From NCBI RefSeq assembly GCF_013328815.1, contig NZ_JABUHN010000005.1, forward strand, positions 248,001 to 312,000: a stretch of 64,000 nucleotides of DNA, read 5' to 3'. The translations under genes and the position numbers were made by a program. A model generated the notes under the pieces. That model worked only from the letters and a program-made list of their open reading frames with translations. It made no database searches and was not told where the DNA came from. This stretch comes from Tabrizicola fusiformis. GTDB lineage: Bacteria > Pseudomonadota > Alphaproteobacteria > Rhodobacterales > Rhodobacteraceae. This document shows positions 8,081 through 17,514 of the stretch, in pieces. The number at the start of each line of letters is the position of its first letter. The stretch's first letter is position 1.

Positions 8081-9586
8081 TCAGTTGCCCAGCTTCTTGA
8101 TCCGGCCTTCGGGGGCCAGGTTCACGGTGCCGAGTTTCTCGACATAGGCCATCACGTCATTGGCCACGAAGGCGCCGCCGCCGGTATCGGTCACCAGCCG
8201 CCCGCCGCCGAGGGCTGCATAGCCATCGCCGCCGCCGAGGATGTAATCGTTGACCGCGACGGTATAAAGCTTGTCGGCTTCAAGCGGCGCACCCGCCACC
8301 ATGACCTCGCTGACCCGGCTGCCCGCCGGGGCGGAAGCGTCAAACGCATAGCTCAGGCCCGAGACCTGTGCAAACCGGCCGGCACCCTTTTCGACCTGAC
8401 TCACGCCGTTTTCCAGCGCCAGCAGCACCTGCGAACCCGGCAGTTCGGTGACCACGGTGACATTGCCGAAGGGCAGTTCGGTCAGGATGTCGCGGCGGGT
8501 CAGCTTGGTGCCTGCGTCATAGGTGCGGTCGCCCCGGATGCCGCCGCCGTTCATGATGGCGATATCGGCGCCGGTCTGGGCCCGCATCGCATCGGCGATC
8601 AGGTTGCCCATGGTCGTCTCTTCGCCGCGCACCATGTTGCGCCGCGAATCAAGCGGCGCCTCAAGCGTGCCGATCTCGACATTCAGCGCCGCATCCAGAT
8701 CGGCGGTCAGCTTGTCGGCCAATGCCTGGCTTTCGGGGTCAGGCTCGACCGTGGCGGTGTCGATGAAGCGGAAGGCGGGGGTCCATTTGACCGTGCGCTT
8801 GCCGTCCTTTTCGGTGACCTCGACCGTCAGGTCGATGGGCGACAGAAGCTGTGCATCCACCGAGGTTTCGACATAGGCCGTCACCCCGTCATAGGCGGTG
8901 GCATAGGAGTGGTCGTCACCCGACAGGATCACGTCGAAGGCGTGGCTGGCGATCAGGGCGCGGTCATTGTCCATATTGGTCTGCACCACGCCTACCACCA
9001 GATCGGCGCCCTGATCACGGGCGTCCTTGGCGGCGGCAATGGCGCTGTCCACCGTGGGCAGGAATTTCAGGCTGCCGGTCGAAGAGACCTCGGGCGAGGT
9101 ATCCTGCGCCACCGGGATCAGCGCGATCTTCAGCCCGGCCAGTTCCTTGACCATGACACCGCCCAAACCTTCGATCGGGCTGCCGTCATCCTTGGTGATG
9201 TTGATGGCGGCCCAAGGGTATTTCGAGCCCTTCATCCGTTCCATGAACAGGTCGGGGCCGAAGTCGAATTCATGGTTGCCGGGCACCGCAAGGTCGAACG
9301 GCACCAGATTGGTGAAATCGACGGTGTTCTGCCCCTTGTCGAACCCCGAGGCGAGCGAGGGCGACAGCATGTCGCCGTTGAAAAGATAAAGCGTGTTGGG
9401 ATTGGCGGCACGTTCGGCCTTGGCAACGGCATTCAGGCGGGCAAAGCCGCCGCGGCCATCCTCGTCCTGAAAATTATAGACATCGCCGACACCCAGCAGG
9501 GTGATCTTGATCGTTTCGGCGGCAAGCGGAGCGGCGCCGAGCGTGGCGAGAAGCGAAAGCGTGGAAAGACGGGTAAAACGACTCAT
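8081..9586 (-). CDS. exported 5'-nucleotidase/metallophosphatase-like protein (UshA/NT5E family)
   Basis: The 501-residue protein starts with a signal peptide (residues 1-23, cut after PLAAE-like sequence), then a calcineurin-type metallophosphatase domain and a C-terminal 5'-nucleotidase domain with MNGGGIRGD. Metal motifs NGD (about residues 70-72) and GNHE (103-106) are kept. The first motif, normally D-x-H, reads DVY (35-37), and the usual histidine of the L-T-H motif reads VVQTN. Metal binding or activity may therefore differ from UshA. It is expected in the periplasm. The start at 9586 has aagaggtt upstream. It lies alone, with a hairpin downstream. Confidence 0.8.
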   Translation of the reverse strand: MSRFTRLSTLSLLATLGAAPLAAETIKITLLGVGDVYNFQDEDGRGGFARLNAVAKAERAANPNTLYLFNGDMLSPSLASGFDKGQNTVDFTNLVPFDLAVPGNHEFDFGPDLFMERMKGSKYPWAAINITKDDGSPIEGLGGVMVKELAGLKIALIPVAQDTSPEVSSTGSLKFLPTVDSAIAAAKDARDQGADLVVGVVQTNMDNDRALIASHAFDVILSGDDHSYATAYDGVTAYVETSVDAQLLSPIDLTVEVTEKDGKRTVKWTPAFRFIDTATVEPDPESQALADKLTADLDAALNVEIGTLEAPLDSRRNMVRGEETTMGNLIADAMRAQTGADIAIMNGGGIRGDRTYDAGTKLTRRDILTELPFGNVTVVTELPGSQVLLALENGVSQVEKGAGRFAQVSGLSYAFDASAPAGSRVSEVMVAGAPLEADKLYTVAVNDYILGGGDGYAALGGGRLVTDTGGGAFVANDVMAYVEKLGTVNLAPEGRIKKLGN

Positions 9587-9755
9587 CTGCGTAACCTCTT
9601 GGCTGCGTGGAGTGGGGCGATGGTCGGCCTTTGCCGTGCCACCTGTCAAAAGCTTTCGTCTGAAGGGGTGACAGGCCCGTGACGGGGCGGCGATGCCTTG
9701 CCCCCAGACGCCCTTGCCCATTGACCCGCAGGGCACAACGGGGCATCACCGCGCC

Positions 9756-10094
9756 ATGCTGATCTACAAGATTTTCCGCCGCCCCGAATGGGATGCTTTC
9801 CGCGCCGCGGGCGAGACCGCCGGGGCGCCCGTCGATCTGGCCGACGGGTTCATCCATTTTTCCGCAGCGCCGCAACTGGCCGAGACGGCAGCCCGCCATT
9901 TTGCCACCGAAAGCGACCTTGTGCTGGTGGCCTGCGATGCTGCCCGTCTGGGGGCGGCCCTGAAATGGGAGCCGTCACGGGGTGGGGCGCTTTTCCCGCA
10001 TCTCTTCCGCGTGTTGACCCTTGCCGATGTGGTCTGGGACAAGTCGCTGCCCCTTGGCGCCAGCGGTCATATTTTTCCCGAAGGTGTGTTTTGA
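9756..10094 (+). CDS. DUF952 family protein
   Basis: This 112-residue protein has the family signature [11 protein letters not shown] and ends near [13 protein letters not shown]952 proteins are small cytosolic proteins of unknown function, sometimes proposed to be related to glutathione S-transferase-linked activities; the function is not established. Its TGA overlaps the TTG start of pyrD (TTGA), so the two are translationally coupled. Confidence 0.85.
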   Translation: MLIYKIFRRPEWDAFRAAGETAGAPVDLADGFIHFSAAPQLAETAARHFATESDLVLVACDAARLGAALKWEPSRGGALFPHLFRVLTLADVVWDKSLPLGASGHIFPEGVF

Positions 10095-11152
10095 GCCTGA
10101 CCGAACGTCTGGGCCTTGCCCTGTTGCACCGGATCGACCCCGAGCGGGGGCATGGTCTGTCGCTGACGGCGCTGCGGTCGGGGTTGGTGCCCTTGCCGGG
10201 GGTGGTGACTTCGGCGCGGCTGGCCTGCACGCTGGCGGGGATGTCGCTGCCCAATCCGGTGGGGCTGGCGGCGGGATATGACAAGAACGCCACCGCGATT
10301 GCGCCGCTGACGCGGGCGGGCTTTGGTTTTGTCGAGGTGGGGGCCGCGACGCCGCGCCCGCAACCGGGCAATCCGCAGCCGCGTCTGTTCCGCCTGACCG
10401 AGGATCGGGCGGTGATCAACCGTTTCGGTTTCAACAACGAGGGCGCCGAGGCGATTGCGGCCCGGCTGGCCGCCCGTCCGCAGGGGCCGGTTCCGGTGGG
10501 GCTGAACCTTGGCGCCAACAAGGACAGTGCCGACCGTGCCGCCGATTTCGCCCGGGTGCTGGCCATCTGCGGCCCGCATGTCGATTTCGCCACCGTCAAC
10601 GTCAGTTCCCCCAACACCGAACGGCTGCGCGACCTGCAGGGGCGGGCGGCGCTGTCGGCGCTCTTGGCGGGGGTGATGGAGGTGCGCAGCGGGTTGGCGC
10701 GGCGCATTCCGGTCTTTCTCAAAATCGCGCCCGATCTGGGCGGCGATGAGCTGGCCGAGATTGCCGAAGTGGCTTTGGCCTCCGGTCTGGATGCGATCAT
10801 TGCCACCAACACCACGCTGTCGCGCGAAGGTTTGAAAAGTGTAAGCAAGGCCGAGGCTGGCGGCCTTTCCGGCGTGCCGTTGTTCGAAAAGTCTACCCGG
10901 GTTCTGGCGCAGCTTTCGCAACTGACCGAAGGAAAGTTGCCTTTGGTGGGCGTGGGCGGCATTTCTTCGGCCGAAGACGCCTATCAGAAGATCCGCGCCG
11001 GCGCCTCGGTGGTGCAGTTTTATTCGGCGATGGTCTATCAGGGCATGTCGCTGGTGCCGCGGGTGGCGCGGGGGCTGGATGCGGCGCTGGCGCGCGGCGG
11101 TTTCGCCACGGTTGCGGCGGCGGTGGGCACGGGGCGCGGCGCATGGCTGTGA
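10091..11152 (+). CDS. pyrD: dihydroorotate dehydrogenase (quinone), class 2
   Basis: PyrD oxidises dihydroorotate to orotate with FMN and passes electrons to quinone at the inner membrane. The 353-residue product has the class 2 N-terminal helical extension, the catalytic Ser in [14 protein letters not shown] and the FMN-binding GVGGISS and [10 protein letters not shown] motifs. The start codon is taken as TTG at 10091, overlapping the upstream stop, with gaaggtg before it. The gene ends inside the next one (10-bp overlap), giving a DUF952-pyrD-GNAT operon. Confidence 0.95.
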   Translation: MSLTERLGLALLHRIDPERGHGLSLTALRSGLVPLPGVVTSARLACTLAGMSLPNPVGLAAGYDKNATAIAPLTRAGFGFVEVGAATPRPQPGNPQPRLFRLTEDRAVINRFGFNNEGAEAIAARLAARPQGPVPVGLNLGANKDSADRAADFARVLAICGPHVDFATVNVSSPNTERLRDLQGRAALSALLAGVMEVRSGLARRIPVFLKIAPDLGGDELAEIAEVALASGLDAIIATNTTLSREGLKSVSKAEAGGLSGVPLFEKSTRVLAQLSQLTEGKLPLVGVGGISSAEDAYQKIRAGASVVQFYSAMVYQGMSLVPRVARGLDAALARGGFATVAAAVGTGRGAWL

Positions 11153-11589
11153 CCTTTCGCCTTGCCCGGCGCGGCGATGTGCCGGCTTTGGTGGCGATGC
11201 TGGCCGATGATCCACTGGGTGCGGCCCGCGAAACGGCTGACATGGCGCCCTATCTTGCCGCCTTTGACGCGATTGTCACCAGCCCGGCGCAGCATCTGAT
11301 CGTGGGGGAGCAGGCGGGCCGGATCGTGGCCACCTGTCAATTGACCCTGCTGCCCGGCCTGTCGCGGCAGGGCGCCACCCGCGCGCTGGTCGAGGCGGTG
11401 CGCGTCGCGGCAGACCTGCGGTCTTCTGGCGTCGGGGCGCTGTTGATGGCCGAGGCCGAGGCGCGCGCCCGCGCCGCCGGGGCGGTGCTGATCCAGTTGA
11501 CCACCGACAAGAGCCGCCACCGCGCCCATGCCTTTTATGACCGGCTGGGCTATGAGCAAAGCCATCTGGGCTACAAGAAGGCGCTGTGA
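11143..11589 (+). CDS. GNAT family N-acetyltransferase
   Basis: The 148-residue protein has the GNAT fold order, with the acetyl-CoA loop around [26 protein letters not shown] and the C-terminal [21 protein letters not shown]. The R/Q-x-x-G-x-G/A element reads RSSGVG. The substrate is unknown. It overlaps the end of pyrD by 10 bp and is probably in the same transcript. Confidence 0.85.
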   Translation: MAVTFRLARRGDVPALVAMLADDPLGAARETADMAPYLAAFDAIVTSPAQHLIVGEQAGRIVATCQLTLLPGLSRQGATRALVEAVRVAADLRSSGVGALLMAEAEARARAAGAVLIQLTTDKSRHRAHAFYDRLGYEQSHLGYKKAL

Positions 11590-11648
11590 TCCGCCCATGC
11601 GGCGGCCTGCCGCTTGCCGTGGCGCAGCACAAAGGATAGGGCGCGGCC

Positions 11649-12155
11649 ATGGAACCGCTGGTTGATATCGTCATCGAGGATGACCGCTGGGAGGCGCTGG
11701 GGCTTGAGCCGCTGGCAACCCGCGCTGTTGTGGCGGCGCTTGAGGAACTGGGCCTTGGGCAGGCGGGCTTCACCCTCTGCCTGATGGGCTGCGACGATGC
11801 CCGCATTGCCGAACTCAACGCCGATTTTCGCGGCAAGCCGCAGCCGACCAATGTGCTGTCCTGGCCCAGCGAGGAGCGTGCGGCAGAAACCCCCGGCACC
11901 GCGCCCGATCTGCCCGAGCCGGGCGACCCCGATGACCCCGAGGAGTTGGGCGATATCGCGCTGGCCTATGAAACCTGCGCGGCAGAGGCCGCTGCGGCGG
12001 GCAAGCCGATGGCGGATCATGCCACCCATCTGGTGGTGCATGGGTTTCTGCATCTGCTGGGCTATGACCATGTTGAGCCCGACGACGGCGATCTGATGGA
12101 AGCAACCGAGGTGGCGATACTTGCGCGCCTTGGCCTTTCTGACCCATATTCATAA
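11649..12155 (+). CDS. ybeY: endoribonuclease YbeY (16S rRNA 3'-end maturation)
   Basis: YbeY is a zinc-dependent single-strand RNase that matures the 16S rRNA 3' end and takes part in ribosome quality control. The metal motif H-x3-H-x5-H appears as HGFLHLLGYDH near residue 130. The 168-residue length fits alphaproteobacterial members, and NVLSWPSEE is the conserved upstream segment. corC and lnt follow, as in the common phoH-ybeY-corC-lnt cluster, but phoH is 9 kb away here. Confidence 0.95.
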   Translation: MEPLVDIVIEDDRWEALGLEPLATRAVVAALEELGLGQAGFTLCLMGCDDARIAELNADFRGKPQPTNVLSWPSEERAAETPGTAPDLPEPGDPDDPEELGDIALAYETCAAEAAAAGKPMADHATHLVVHGFLHLLGYDHVEPDDGDLMEATEVAILARLGLSDPYS

Positions 12156-12192
12156 CTGCGCCCCCGGACGGGCGCCTTCGGACCAAGGACCA

Positions 12193-13098
12193 ATGGGCAG
12201 TACGAACGAAGACTCTTCTGTAGCGCCGCGCGTGGCAGACAGAAGCGAGGGCGAAGAGCCTCCGACACGCGGATTTTTCGGGCGTCTGCTTGACGCGCTT
12301 TCTCCACAGGATGCAGAGCGGTCGGGGCAAGGGGCCGCGGCGGGCGGCGGCGGAACCGCGTTGCACCCGGGTCTGGGCAATCTGCGCCGGATGCGGGTGG
12401 ATGATGTGGCCATCCCCAAGGTGGAAATCGTCGCGGTGCCGCTGGACATCGGCAAGGATGAGCTGGTCGAGGTGTTCCGCAAACATGGCTTCAGCCGCCT
12501 GCCGGTTTACAAGGGCACGCTGGACCATCCGCAAGGGCTGGTTCTGCTCAAGGATCTGGCGTTGCAGCACGGCTTTGGCGCCTCGGCGCGGTTCAGCCTC
12601 AAGCGGCTGTTGCGCCCGGTGTTGTTCGCGCCGCCGTCGATGCCTGCGGGCACGCTCTTGCAGAAGATGCAGCGCGACCGGGTGCATATGGCGCTGGTGA
12701 TCGACGAATATGGCGGGGTGGACGGTCTGGTCACCATCGAAGACCTGATCGAAACCGTGATCGGCGAGATCGAGGACGAACATGACGAGGCCGAGGGCGC
12801 CCTCTGGAAAGAGGAAAAGCCGGGGGTCTATGTCGCGCAGGCGCTGACCCCGCTGGAAGAGTTCGAGGCGGCCATCGGCCTGCGCCTGCGTCAGGACGAG
12901 GATGACAGCGAGATCGACACTTTGGGCGGGCTGGTCTTTCTGCGCACTGGCCGGGTGCCCGCGCGGGGCGAGATCGTGACCCATGAAAGCGGCGTGGAGT
13001 TCGAGGTGATCGACGCCGACGCCCGCCGGATCAAGCGGCTGCGGGTGCGCCTGCCCGGGGTTGCCCCTGCCGAAACCCCGGCTGCCGTGGCTGAATGA
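12193..13098 (+). CDS. corC: CBS-domain transporter-associated protein (CorC/TlyC)
   Basis: The 301-residue cytosolic protein has two CBS domains (about residues 65-190; VIDEYGGVDGLVTIEDLIE is the typical end) and a C-terminal CorC_HlyC domain (about 215-285; DTLGGLVF). CorC has been linked to Mg/Co efflux, but the role is not firm. The ATG at 12193 is preferred, as an upstream ATG (12121) lies inside ybeY. It is followed by lnt with a 1-bp gap. Confidence 0.88.
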   Translation: MGSTNEDSSVAPRVADRSEGEEPPTRGFFGRLLDALSPQDAERSGQGAAAGGGGTALHPGLGNLRRMRVDDVAIPKVEIVAVPLDIGKDELVEVFRKHGFSRLPVYKGTLDHPQGLVLLKDLALQHGFGASARFSLKRLLRPVLFAPPSMPAGTLLQKMQRDRVHMALVIDEYGGVDGLVTIEDLIETVIGEIEDEHDEAEGALWKEEKPGVYVAQALTPLEEFEAAIGLRLRQDEDDSEIDTLGGLVFLRTGRVPARGEIVTHESGVEFEVIDADARRIKRLRVRLPGVAPAETPAAVAE

Positions 13099-13099
13099 G

Positions 13100-14581
13100 A
13101 TGAAGGCGCTGCGCGCAGGCTGGCCGGGGCTGCGGCCCGTGGCCCTTGCCGCAGCGGCGGGCGCTGTCGCTGCGCTGGGGCAAGAGCCGCTGGGCTGGTG
13201 GCCTGCCGCGCTTGCCGGCTTTGCGGCGCTGATCCGGCTGGTGCTGCGGGCGCCGCGGGGCGCGGGTTGGCTCGCGCTGTTCGGCGGGGCGGGGCATTTT
13301 GCCGTCGCGCTGAACTGGATTGTCGAGCCTTTCATGGTCGAGCCGGAGACCTATGGCTGGATGGCCCCCTTTGCCTTGGTCGGGCTGGCCTTCGGGTTGG
13401 CGTTGTTCTGGGCCGGGGTGGCGGTGCTGGCGCGGCGGTTCGTGCCGGGCGCGTTGGGGCTGGTTGCCGCGCTGACCCTTGCCGAGATGCTGCGCGGCCA
13501 TGTGCTGACCGGGTTTCCATGGGCCTTGCCGGGCCATGTCTGGTTTCACACGCCGGTTTTGCAGGGGGCGGCGCTGTTTGGCGGCTATGGGCTGACACTG
13601 CTGACGCTTTTGGCGGCGGCGGGGCTGGCCAGCCCGCGCTGGCCCGGGGCGCTGATGGCGGCGGCGCAGGTGGCGGCGGGCTGGGGCTGGGGGCTGATTG
13701 CCCTGTCGCAGCCTGATCCGGCGGCGCCGGGTGTAACCCTGCGGTTGGTGCAGCCCAATGCGGAACAGCGGCTGAAATGGGATCCCGACCTTGCCGCGAC
13801 GCATTTCGACCGGCTTTTGCGGCTGTCGGCGCCGCAAGGGGCCGTGCCAGATCTGGTGGTCTGGCCGGAAACCGCGCTGCCCTATCTTCTGGACCGCCAC
13901 CCCGAGATTGCCGGCATGATCGCGGCTGCTGCGGGTGGCGCGCCGGTGGCGCTGGGGTTGCAGCGGGTTGCGGGTGAGCAGGCGTGGAACAGCCTGACGG
14001 TCATCGCCCCGGACGGCACCGAAATCGCGCGCTATGACAAGGCGCATCTGGTGCCCTTTGGCGAGTATATTCCTGCGGGCGATCTGGCCTATCGGCTGTT
14101 CGGGCTGCGCGCCTTCGCCTCGCAGGCGGGGGCGAGCTATACGGCTGGTCCCGGCCCCCAAATTATGGATCTGGGGGGCAAACTGGGCGAGATTTTGCCG
14201 CTGATCTGCTATGAGGCGGTCTTTCCGCAGGACATCCGCGCCGCCGCCAGCCGCCCCGGCTGGCTGTTGCAGGTGACCAATGACGCCTGGTTCGGCACCC
14301 TGACCGGCCCGTTTCAACACGCGGCCCTTGCCCGGCTGCGCGCGGTGGAGTTCGGGCTGCCATTGGCACGGGCGGCCAATACCGGGGTCACCGCCGTTTA
14401 TGACGCACGCGGGCGGCAGGTTGCCGCCTTGCCCTTCGGCACCGAAGGCGCGCTGGATGTGGCGCTTCCGGGTGCGCTGTCGGCCACGCCCTATGCCCGT
14501 TTTGGCGAAATTCCGGTGCTTTTGTTGCTGGCGGGTCTGCTGGGGCTGGCCATCTGGCGCCGCCGCCACAGCCTTGCTTGA
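13100..14581 (+). CDS. lnt: apolipoprotein N-acyltransferase
   Basis: Lnt adds the third acyl chain to the N-terminal Cys of lipoproteins at the inner membrane. The 493-residue protein has about six to eight N-terminal membrane segments and then a nitrilase-type domain. The catalytic triad is visible as Glu in [10 protein letters not shown], Lys in [13 protein letters not shown] and Cys in [12 protein letters not shown] last membrane segment ([12 protein letters not shown]) is near the C-terminus. The ATG at 13100 starts 1 bp after the corC stop. The open frame extends to 13061 but would overlap corC. Confidence 0.95.
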   Translation: MKALRAGWPGLRPVALAAAAGAVAALGQEPLGWWPAALAGFAALIRLVLRAPRGAGWLALFGGAGHFAVALNWIVEPFMVEPETYGWMAPFALVGLAFGLALFWAGVAVLARRFVPGALGLVAALTLAEMLRGHVLTGFPWALPGHVWFHTPVLQGAALFGGYGLTLLTLLAAAGLASPRWPGALMAAAQVAAGWGWGLIALSQPDPAAPGVTLRLVQPNAEQRLKWDPDLAATHFDRLLRLSAPQGAVPDLVVWPETALPYLLDRHPEIAGMIAAAAGGAPVALGLQRVAGEQAWNSLTVIAPDGTEIARYDKAHLVPFGEYIPAGDLAYRLFGLRAFASQAGASYTAGPGPQIMDLGGKLGEILPLICYEAVFPQDIRAAASRPGWLLQVTNDAWFGTLTGPFQHAALARLRAVEFGLPLARAANTGVTAVYDARGRQVAALPFGTEGALDVALPGALSATPYARFGEIPVLLLLAGLLGLAIWRRRHSLA

Positions 14582-14610
14582 CCCTGCGCCGCAAAGCGCC
14601 TAGGCAGCTT

Positions 14611-14661
14611 GCGATCCGCCTCAACGGCTTCCTGGCGAGGCGGAATGATCCCAATGGAGCG
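14611..14661 (+). promoter_or_regulatory. SAM/SAH riboswitch upstream of metK
   Basis: The sequence matches the Rhodobacterales SAM/SAH riboswitch: a CAACGGCTTCCTGGCG core followed by AATGGAGC. Stem P1 pairs 14616-14621 with 14638-14643 (6 bp). A pseudoknot can form between gcttc (14627-14631) and ggagc (14656-14660). The latter contains the metK Shine-Dalgarno ggag, 8 nt before the ATG at 14668, so ligand binding would hide the ribosome site and lower MetK synthesis. Confidence 0.9.
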
Positions 14662-14667
14662 CTTCCC

Positions 14668-15834
14668 ATGAGCCGTCAGAACTATGTTTTCACCTCGGAA
14701 TCGGTTTCCGAGGGCCATCCCGACAAGGTTTGCGACCGTATTTCCGATGCGGTGCTGGATGCTTTCCTGACCGAAGAGCCGAACGCCCGCGTCGCCTGCG
14801 AGACCTTTGCCACCACAAACCGGGTGGTTGTCGGCGGCGAGGTGGGGCTGTCCACCAAGGAAAAGACCCGCGAGATGGTGGGCCGGGTCGAGGCCATCGT
14901 GCGCGATGCCGTGCGCGACATCGGTTATGAACAGAAGAAGTTCCACTGGGAAAAGATCAAGGTTCACAACTATCTGCACGAACAATCGGCCCATATCGCC
15001 CAAGGCGTGGACCGCGACGGCGCCGGCGATCAGGGCATCATGTTCGGCTATGCCACCCGTGAGACGCCCGAGTTCATGCCGGCGCCGATCCAATATGCCC
15101 ATGCCATCCTGCGCCGCTTGGCCGAGGTGCGCAAATCGGGTGCCGAGCCGACACTGGGCCCGGATGCCAAAAGCCAGCTCACCCTGCGCTATGAAGGTGG
15201 CAGGCCGGTCGAGGTGACTTCAATCGTGCTGTCCACCCAGCACACGTCGAAGCGGCAGACCTCCAAGGTGATCCGCGGCATCGTGGAGCCCTATATCCGC
15301 GAGATTCTGCCCGAAGGCTGGCTGACCAAGAAGACCGAATGGCACGTCAACCCGACCGGAACCTTTGTCATCGGCGGGCCGGATGGCGATGCGGGCCTGA
15401 CGGGCCGCAAGATCATCGTTGATACCTATGGCGGCGCGGCGCCCCATGGTGGCGGCGCCTTCAGCGGCAAAGACCCGACCAAGGTTGACCGTTCGGCGGC
15501 CTATGCCGCGCGCTATCTGGCCAAGAACGTGGTGGCCGCCGGGCTGGCGGACCGCTGCACGCTGCAAGTGTCTTATGCCATCGGTGTGGCCAAGCCGCTG
15601 TCGATCTATGTCGATACCCATGGCACCGGGCAGGTGGATGCCGCCCAGATCGAAAAGGCTGTGGCCGAGGTCATGGACCTGACCCCGCGCGGCATCCGCG
15701 AGCATCTGCAACTGAACCGTCCGATCTATGCCCGCACCAGCGCCTATGGCCATTTCGGCCGCGCACCCGAGGCGGATGGTGGCTTCTCCTGGGAGAAGAC
15801 CGATCTGGTCGAGGCGCTGAAAAAAGCGGTCTGA
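14668..15834 (+). CDS. metK: S-adenosylmethionine synthetase
   Basis: MetK makes SAM from methionine and ATP in the cytosol. The 388-residue protein starts [21 protein letters not shown], where GHPDK holds the catalytic His. The family motifs [12 protein letters not shown] and the P-loop-like [22 protein letters not shown] region are present. It lies directly under the SAM/SAH riboswitch, with ggag before the ATG. A terminator at 15857-15882 follows. Confidence 0.98.
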   Translation: MSRQNYVFTSESVSEGHPDKVCDRISDAVLDAFLTEEPNARVACETFATTNRVVVGGEVGLSTKEKTREMVGRVEAIVRDAVRDIGYEQKKFHWEKIKVHNYLHEQSAHIAQGVDRDGAGDQGIMFGYATRETPEFMPAPIQYAHAILRRLAEVRKSGAEPTLGPDAKSQLTLRYEGGRPVEVTSIVLSTQHTSKRQTSKVIRGIVEPYIREILPEGWLTKKTEWHVNPTGTFVIGGPDGDAGLTGRKIIVDTYGGAAPHGGGAFSGKDPTKVDRSAAYAARYLAKNVVAAGLADRCTLQVSYAIGVAKPLSIYVDTHGTGQVDAAQIEKAVAEVMDLTPRGIREHLQLNRPIYARTSAYGHFGRAPEADGGFSWEKTDLVEALKKAV

Positions 15835-15856
15835 CCGCTTTTGGCGCTGCAAACCG

Positions 15857-15885
15857 GGCGCGCCCTTGCCAGAGGGCGCGCCTTT
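15857..15885 (+). terminator. intrinsic terminator after metK
   Basis: A perfect 10-bp stem GGCGCGCCCT / AGGGCGCGCC with loop tgccag is followed by ttt. It sits 23 bp after the metK stop. Confidence 0.8.
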
Positions 15886-15921
15886 GCATTAGCCATGGGC
15901 AGCACTTCAAACGGTTGTCCC

Positions 15922-16722
15922 ATGATCTTTTCGCGCCTTCTGCCCGCCTTTGGCACCTTTGCCCTTCTGACCGCCTGCGTTCCCGCCGATCTGCCCACCG
16001 CTGCGCGCACGCTGCCCGCCAACAGCCGGGAATGCCCGGTGGGTGCGGGGGCAGGGTGTTACTTCCGCAACTCGCCAGTGAAATTGCAGCCGGAAAAGGT
16101 CGAGATTGCAGGCCGGCCCTATGTGTTCCACCCCACGGCGCGCAGCCTTGAATTTGTCGATGGCGAAGGCCGGGGCTGGACGGCACCCACCGGCACGCTG
16201 ACCGATGGCGCCTCGATCCCGCAGATCTTCGTGCCCATCGTCGGCAATCCGCGCAGCCGGGAATTCGCCAATGCCGCCGCGATGCATGACGCCTGGTGCG
16301 GCATCGGCAACGAGGATGGCCCGGTTTTTCACAAGGCGACATGGCAGGAAGTCCACCGTATGTTCTATGACAGCCTGATCGTCGGCGGCACCGATGATGT
16401 CCGGGCCAAGGTCATGTTCGCCGCCGTCTGGCTGGGTGGCCCGCGCTGGTCGCCGATCAGCCGGGCGCCAGATACAAGACTGGACCGGCTGCCTGCCGAA
16501 CTGCGGCGTGACGCGATGCGCCGCGCCAAGACCTATATCGAGCGGGAAAATCCGCCGATCCTCCTGCTGATCCCCTATCTGCACGAGGTGGAGCGCGGGA
16601 TGTTTCAGGCCGTGGCGCGCGAAGGGGCTGACGGGCAGGACGGCACCGATCCCAACGAAGGCTATGAAGGTTATCCGCCTGTGGCGGGGGCGCCCGGTCC
16701 GGTTGGCGCCGTGCAGCAATAG
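15922..16722 (+). CDS. DUF1353 domain lipoprotein
   Basis: The 266-residue product has a short lipoprotein signal (ATG at 15922, then FGTFALLTAC with the lipobox Cys at about residue 19) and a DUF1353 domain. The domain shows LTDGASIPQIF and AAAMHDAWC, the latter with a conserved HD pair. DUF1353 proteins are often found in phages and bacteria and their activity is unknown. The C-terminus is rich in Gly and Pro. An alternative ATG at 15898 would add 8 residues and weaken the signal peptide. trmB follows after 68 bp. Confidence 0.75.
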   Translation: MIFSRLLPAFGTFALLTACVPADLPTAARTLPANSRECPVGAGAGCYFRNSPVKLQPEKVEIAGRPYVFHPTARSLEFVDGEGRGWTAPTGTLTDGASIPQIFVPIVGNPRSREFANAAAMHDAWCGIGNEDGPVFHKATWQEVHRMFYDSLIVGGTDDVRAKVMFAAVWLGGPRWSPISRAPDTRLDRLPAELRRDAMRRAKTYIERENPPILLLIPYLHEVERGMFQAVAREGADGQDGTDPNEGYEGYPPVAGAPGPVGAVQQ

Positions 16723-16790
16723 CCGCGGCGCCCCGCCCTTGACCCGCGCCCCCGCGCCTGCGAAGAGGCCGCCGCGACCCGGAGGGACAG

Positions 16791-17492
16791 ATGGACAGCA
16801 CGGCAGGGCAGGGTGAACGGCGGAACTTCTATGGCCGCGTGCATGGCAAGACCCTGCGCGCCAGCCAGAAGGACTATCTGGAAACCGATCTTGAGCCCTT
16901 GCGCCTCAAGGGCGTGACCCCGGCTGAAAACCCCGGGCGCGATGCCGTGTCGCTGGATTTCACCGGCGGGCGTCCGTTGTGGCTTGAGGTCGGCTTTGGC
17001 GGCGGCGAGCATCTGGTGCATATGGCCGCGGCCAATCCGCAGGTCTTCCTGATCGGGGCCGAGCCTTTCGTGAACGGCATTGCCATGCTTTTGGGCAAGA
17101 TCCGCAAGGCCGGGGTACAGAACCTTGCGCTGCATCCGGGCGATGTGCGCGACCTCTTCGATGTGCTGCCCGAAGCCAGTGTCAGCAAGGTTTTCCTGAA
17201 TTACCCCGACCCCTGGCCCAAGGCCCGCCACCACCGCCGCCGTTTTGTGACGCCCGGCTATCTGGCGCTTTTGGCGCGGGTGATGGCGCCGGGGGCCGAA
17301 TTCCGGGTGGCCACCGACATTCCCGATTACGTCCGCCAGACGCTGGAAGAGGTGCCGCAGGCCGGCTTCGACCTGATTGCAGAGGCGGGGTTGGGTGGGG
17401 CATGGGCCGACTGGTATTCCACTCGCTATGAACAAAAGGCGCTGCGCGAGGGGCGCGAACCGCATTACCTGACTTTCCGGCGGCAGGGCTAG
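16791..17492 (+). CDS. trmB: tRNA (guanine-N7-)-methyltransferase
   Basis: TrmB methylates G46 of tRNAs using SAM. The 233-residue Rossmann-fold protein has the SAM-binding motif LEVGFGGGEHL (about residues 65-75) and the signature NYPDPWPKARHHRRRFV of the TrmB family. The ATG at 16791 follows cggaggga with good spacing. It is next to metK, the SAM producer, but there is no visible shared control. Confidence 0.95.
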   Translation: MDSTAGQGERRNFYGRVHGKTLRASQKDYLETDLEPLRLKGVTPAENPGRDAVSLDFTGGRPLWLEVGFGGGEHLVHMAAANPQVFLIGAEPFVNGIAMLLGKIRKAGVQNLALHPGDVRDLFDVLPEASVSKVFLNYPDPWPKARHHRRRFVTPGYLALLARVMAPGAEFRVATDIPDYVRQTLEEVPQAGFDLIAEAGLGGAWADWYSTRYEQKALREGREPHYLTFRRQG

Positions 17493-17514
17493 ACGGGGGC
17501 GGGCAAGGCGGGCG

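Noticed and set aside
13031-14569. 512-codon minus-strand frame over lnt
   Set aside because: It is a shadow of lnt, with an Arg/Gln-rich composition and no motif.
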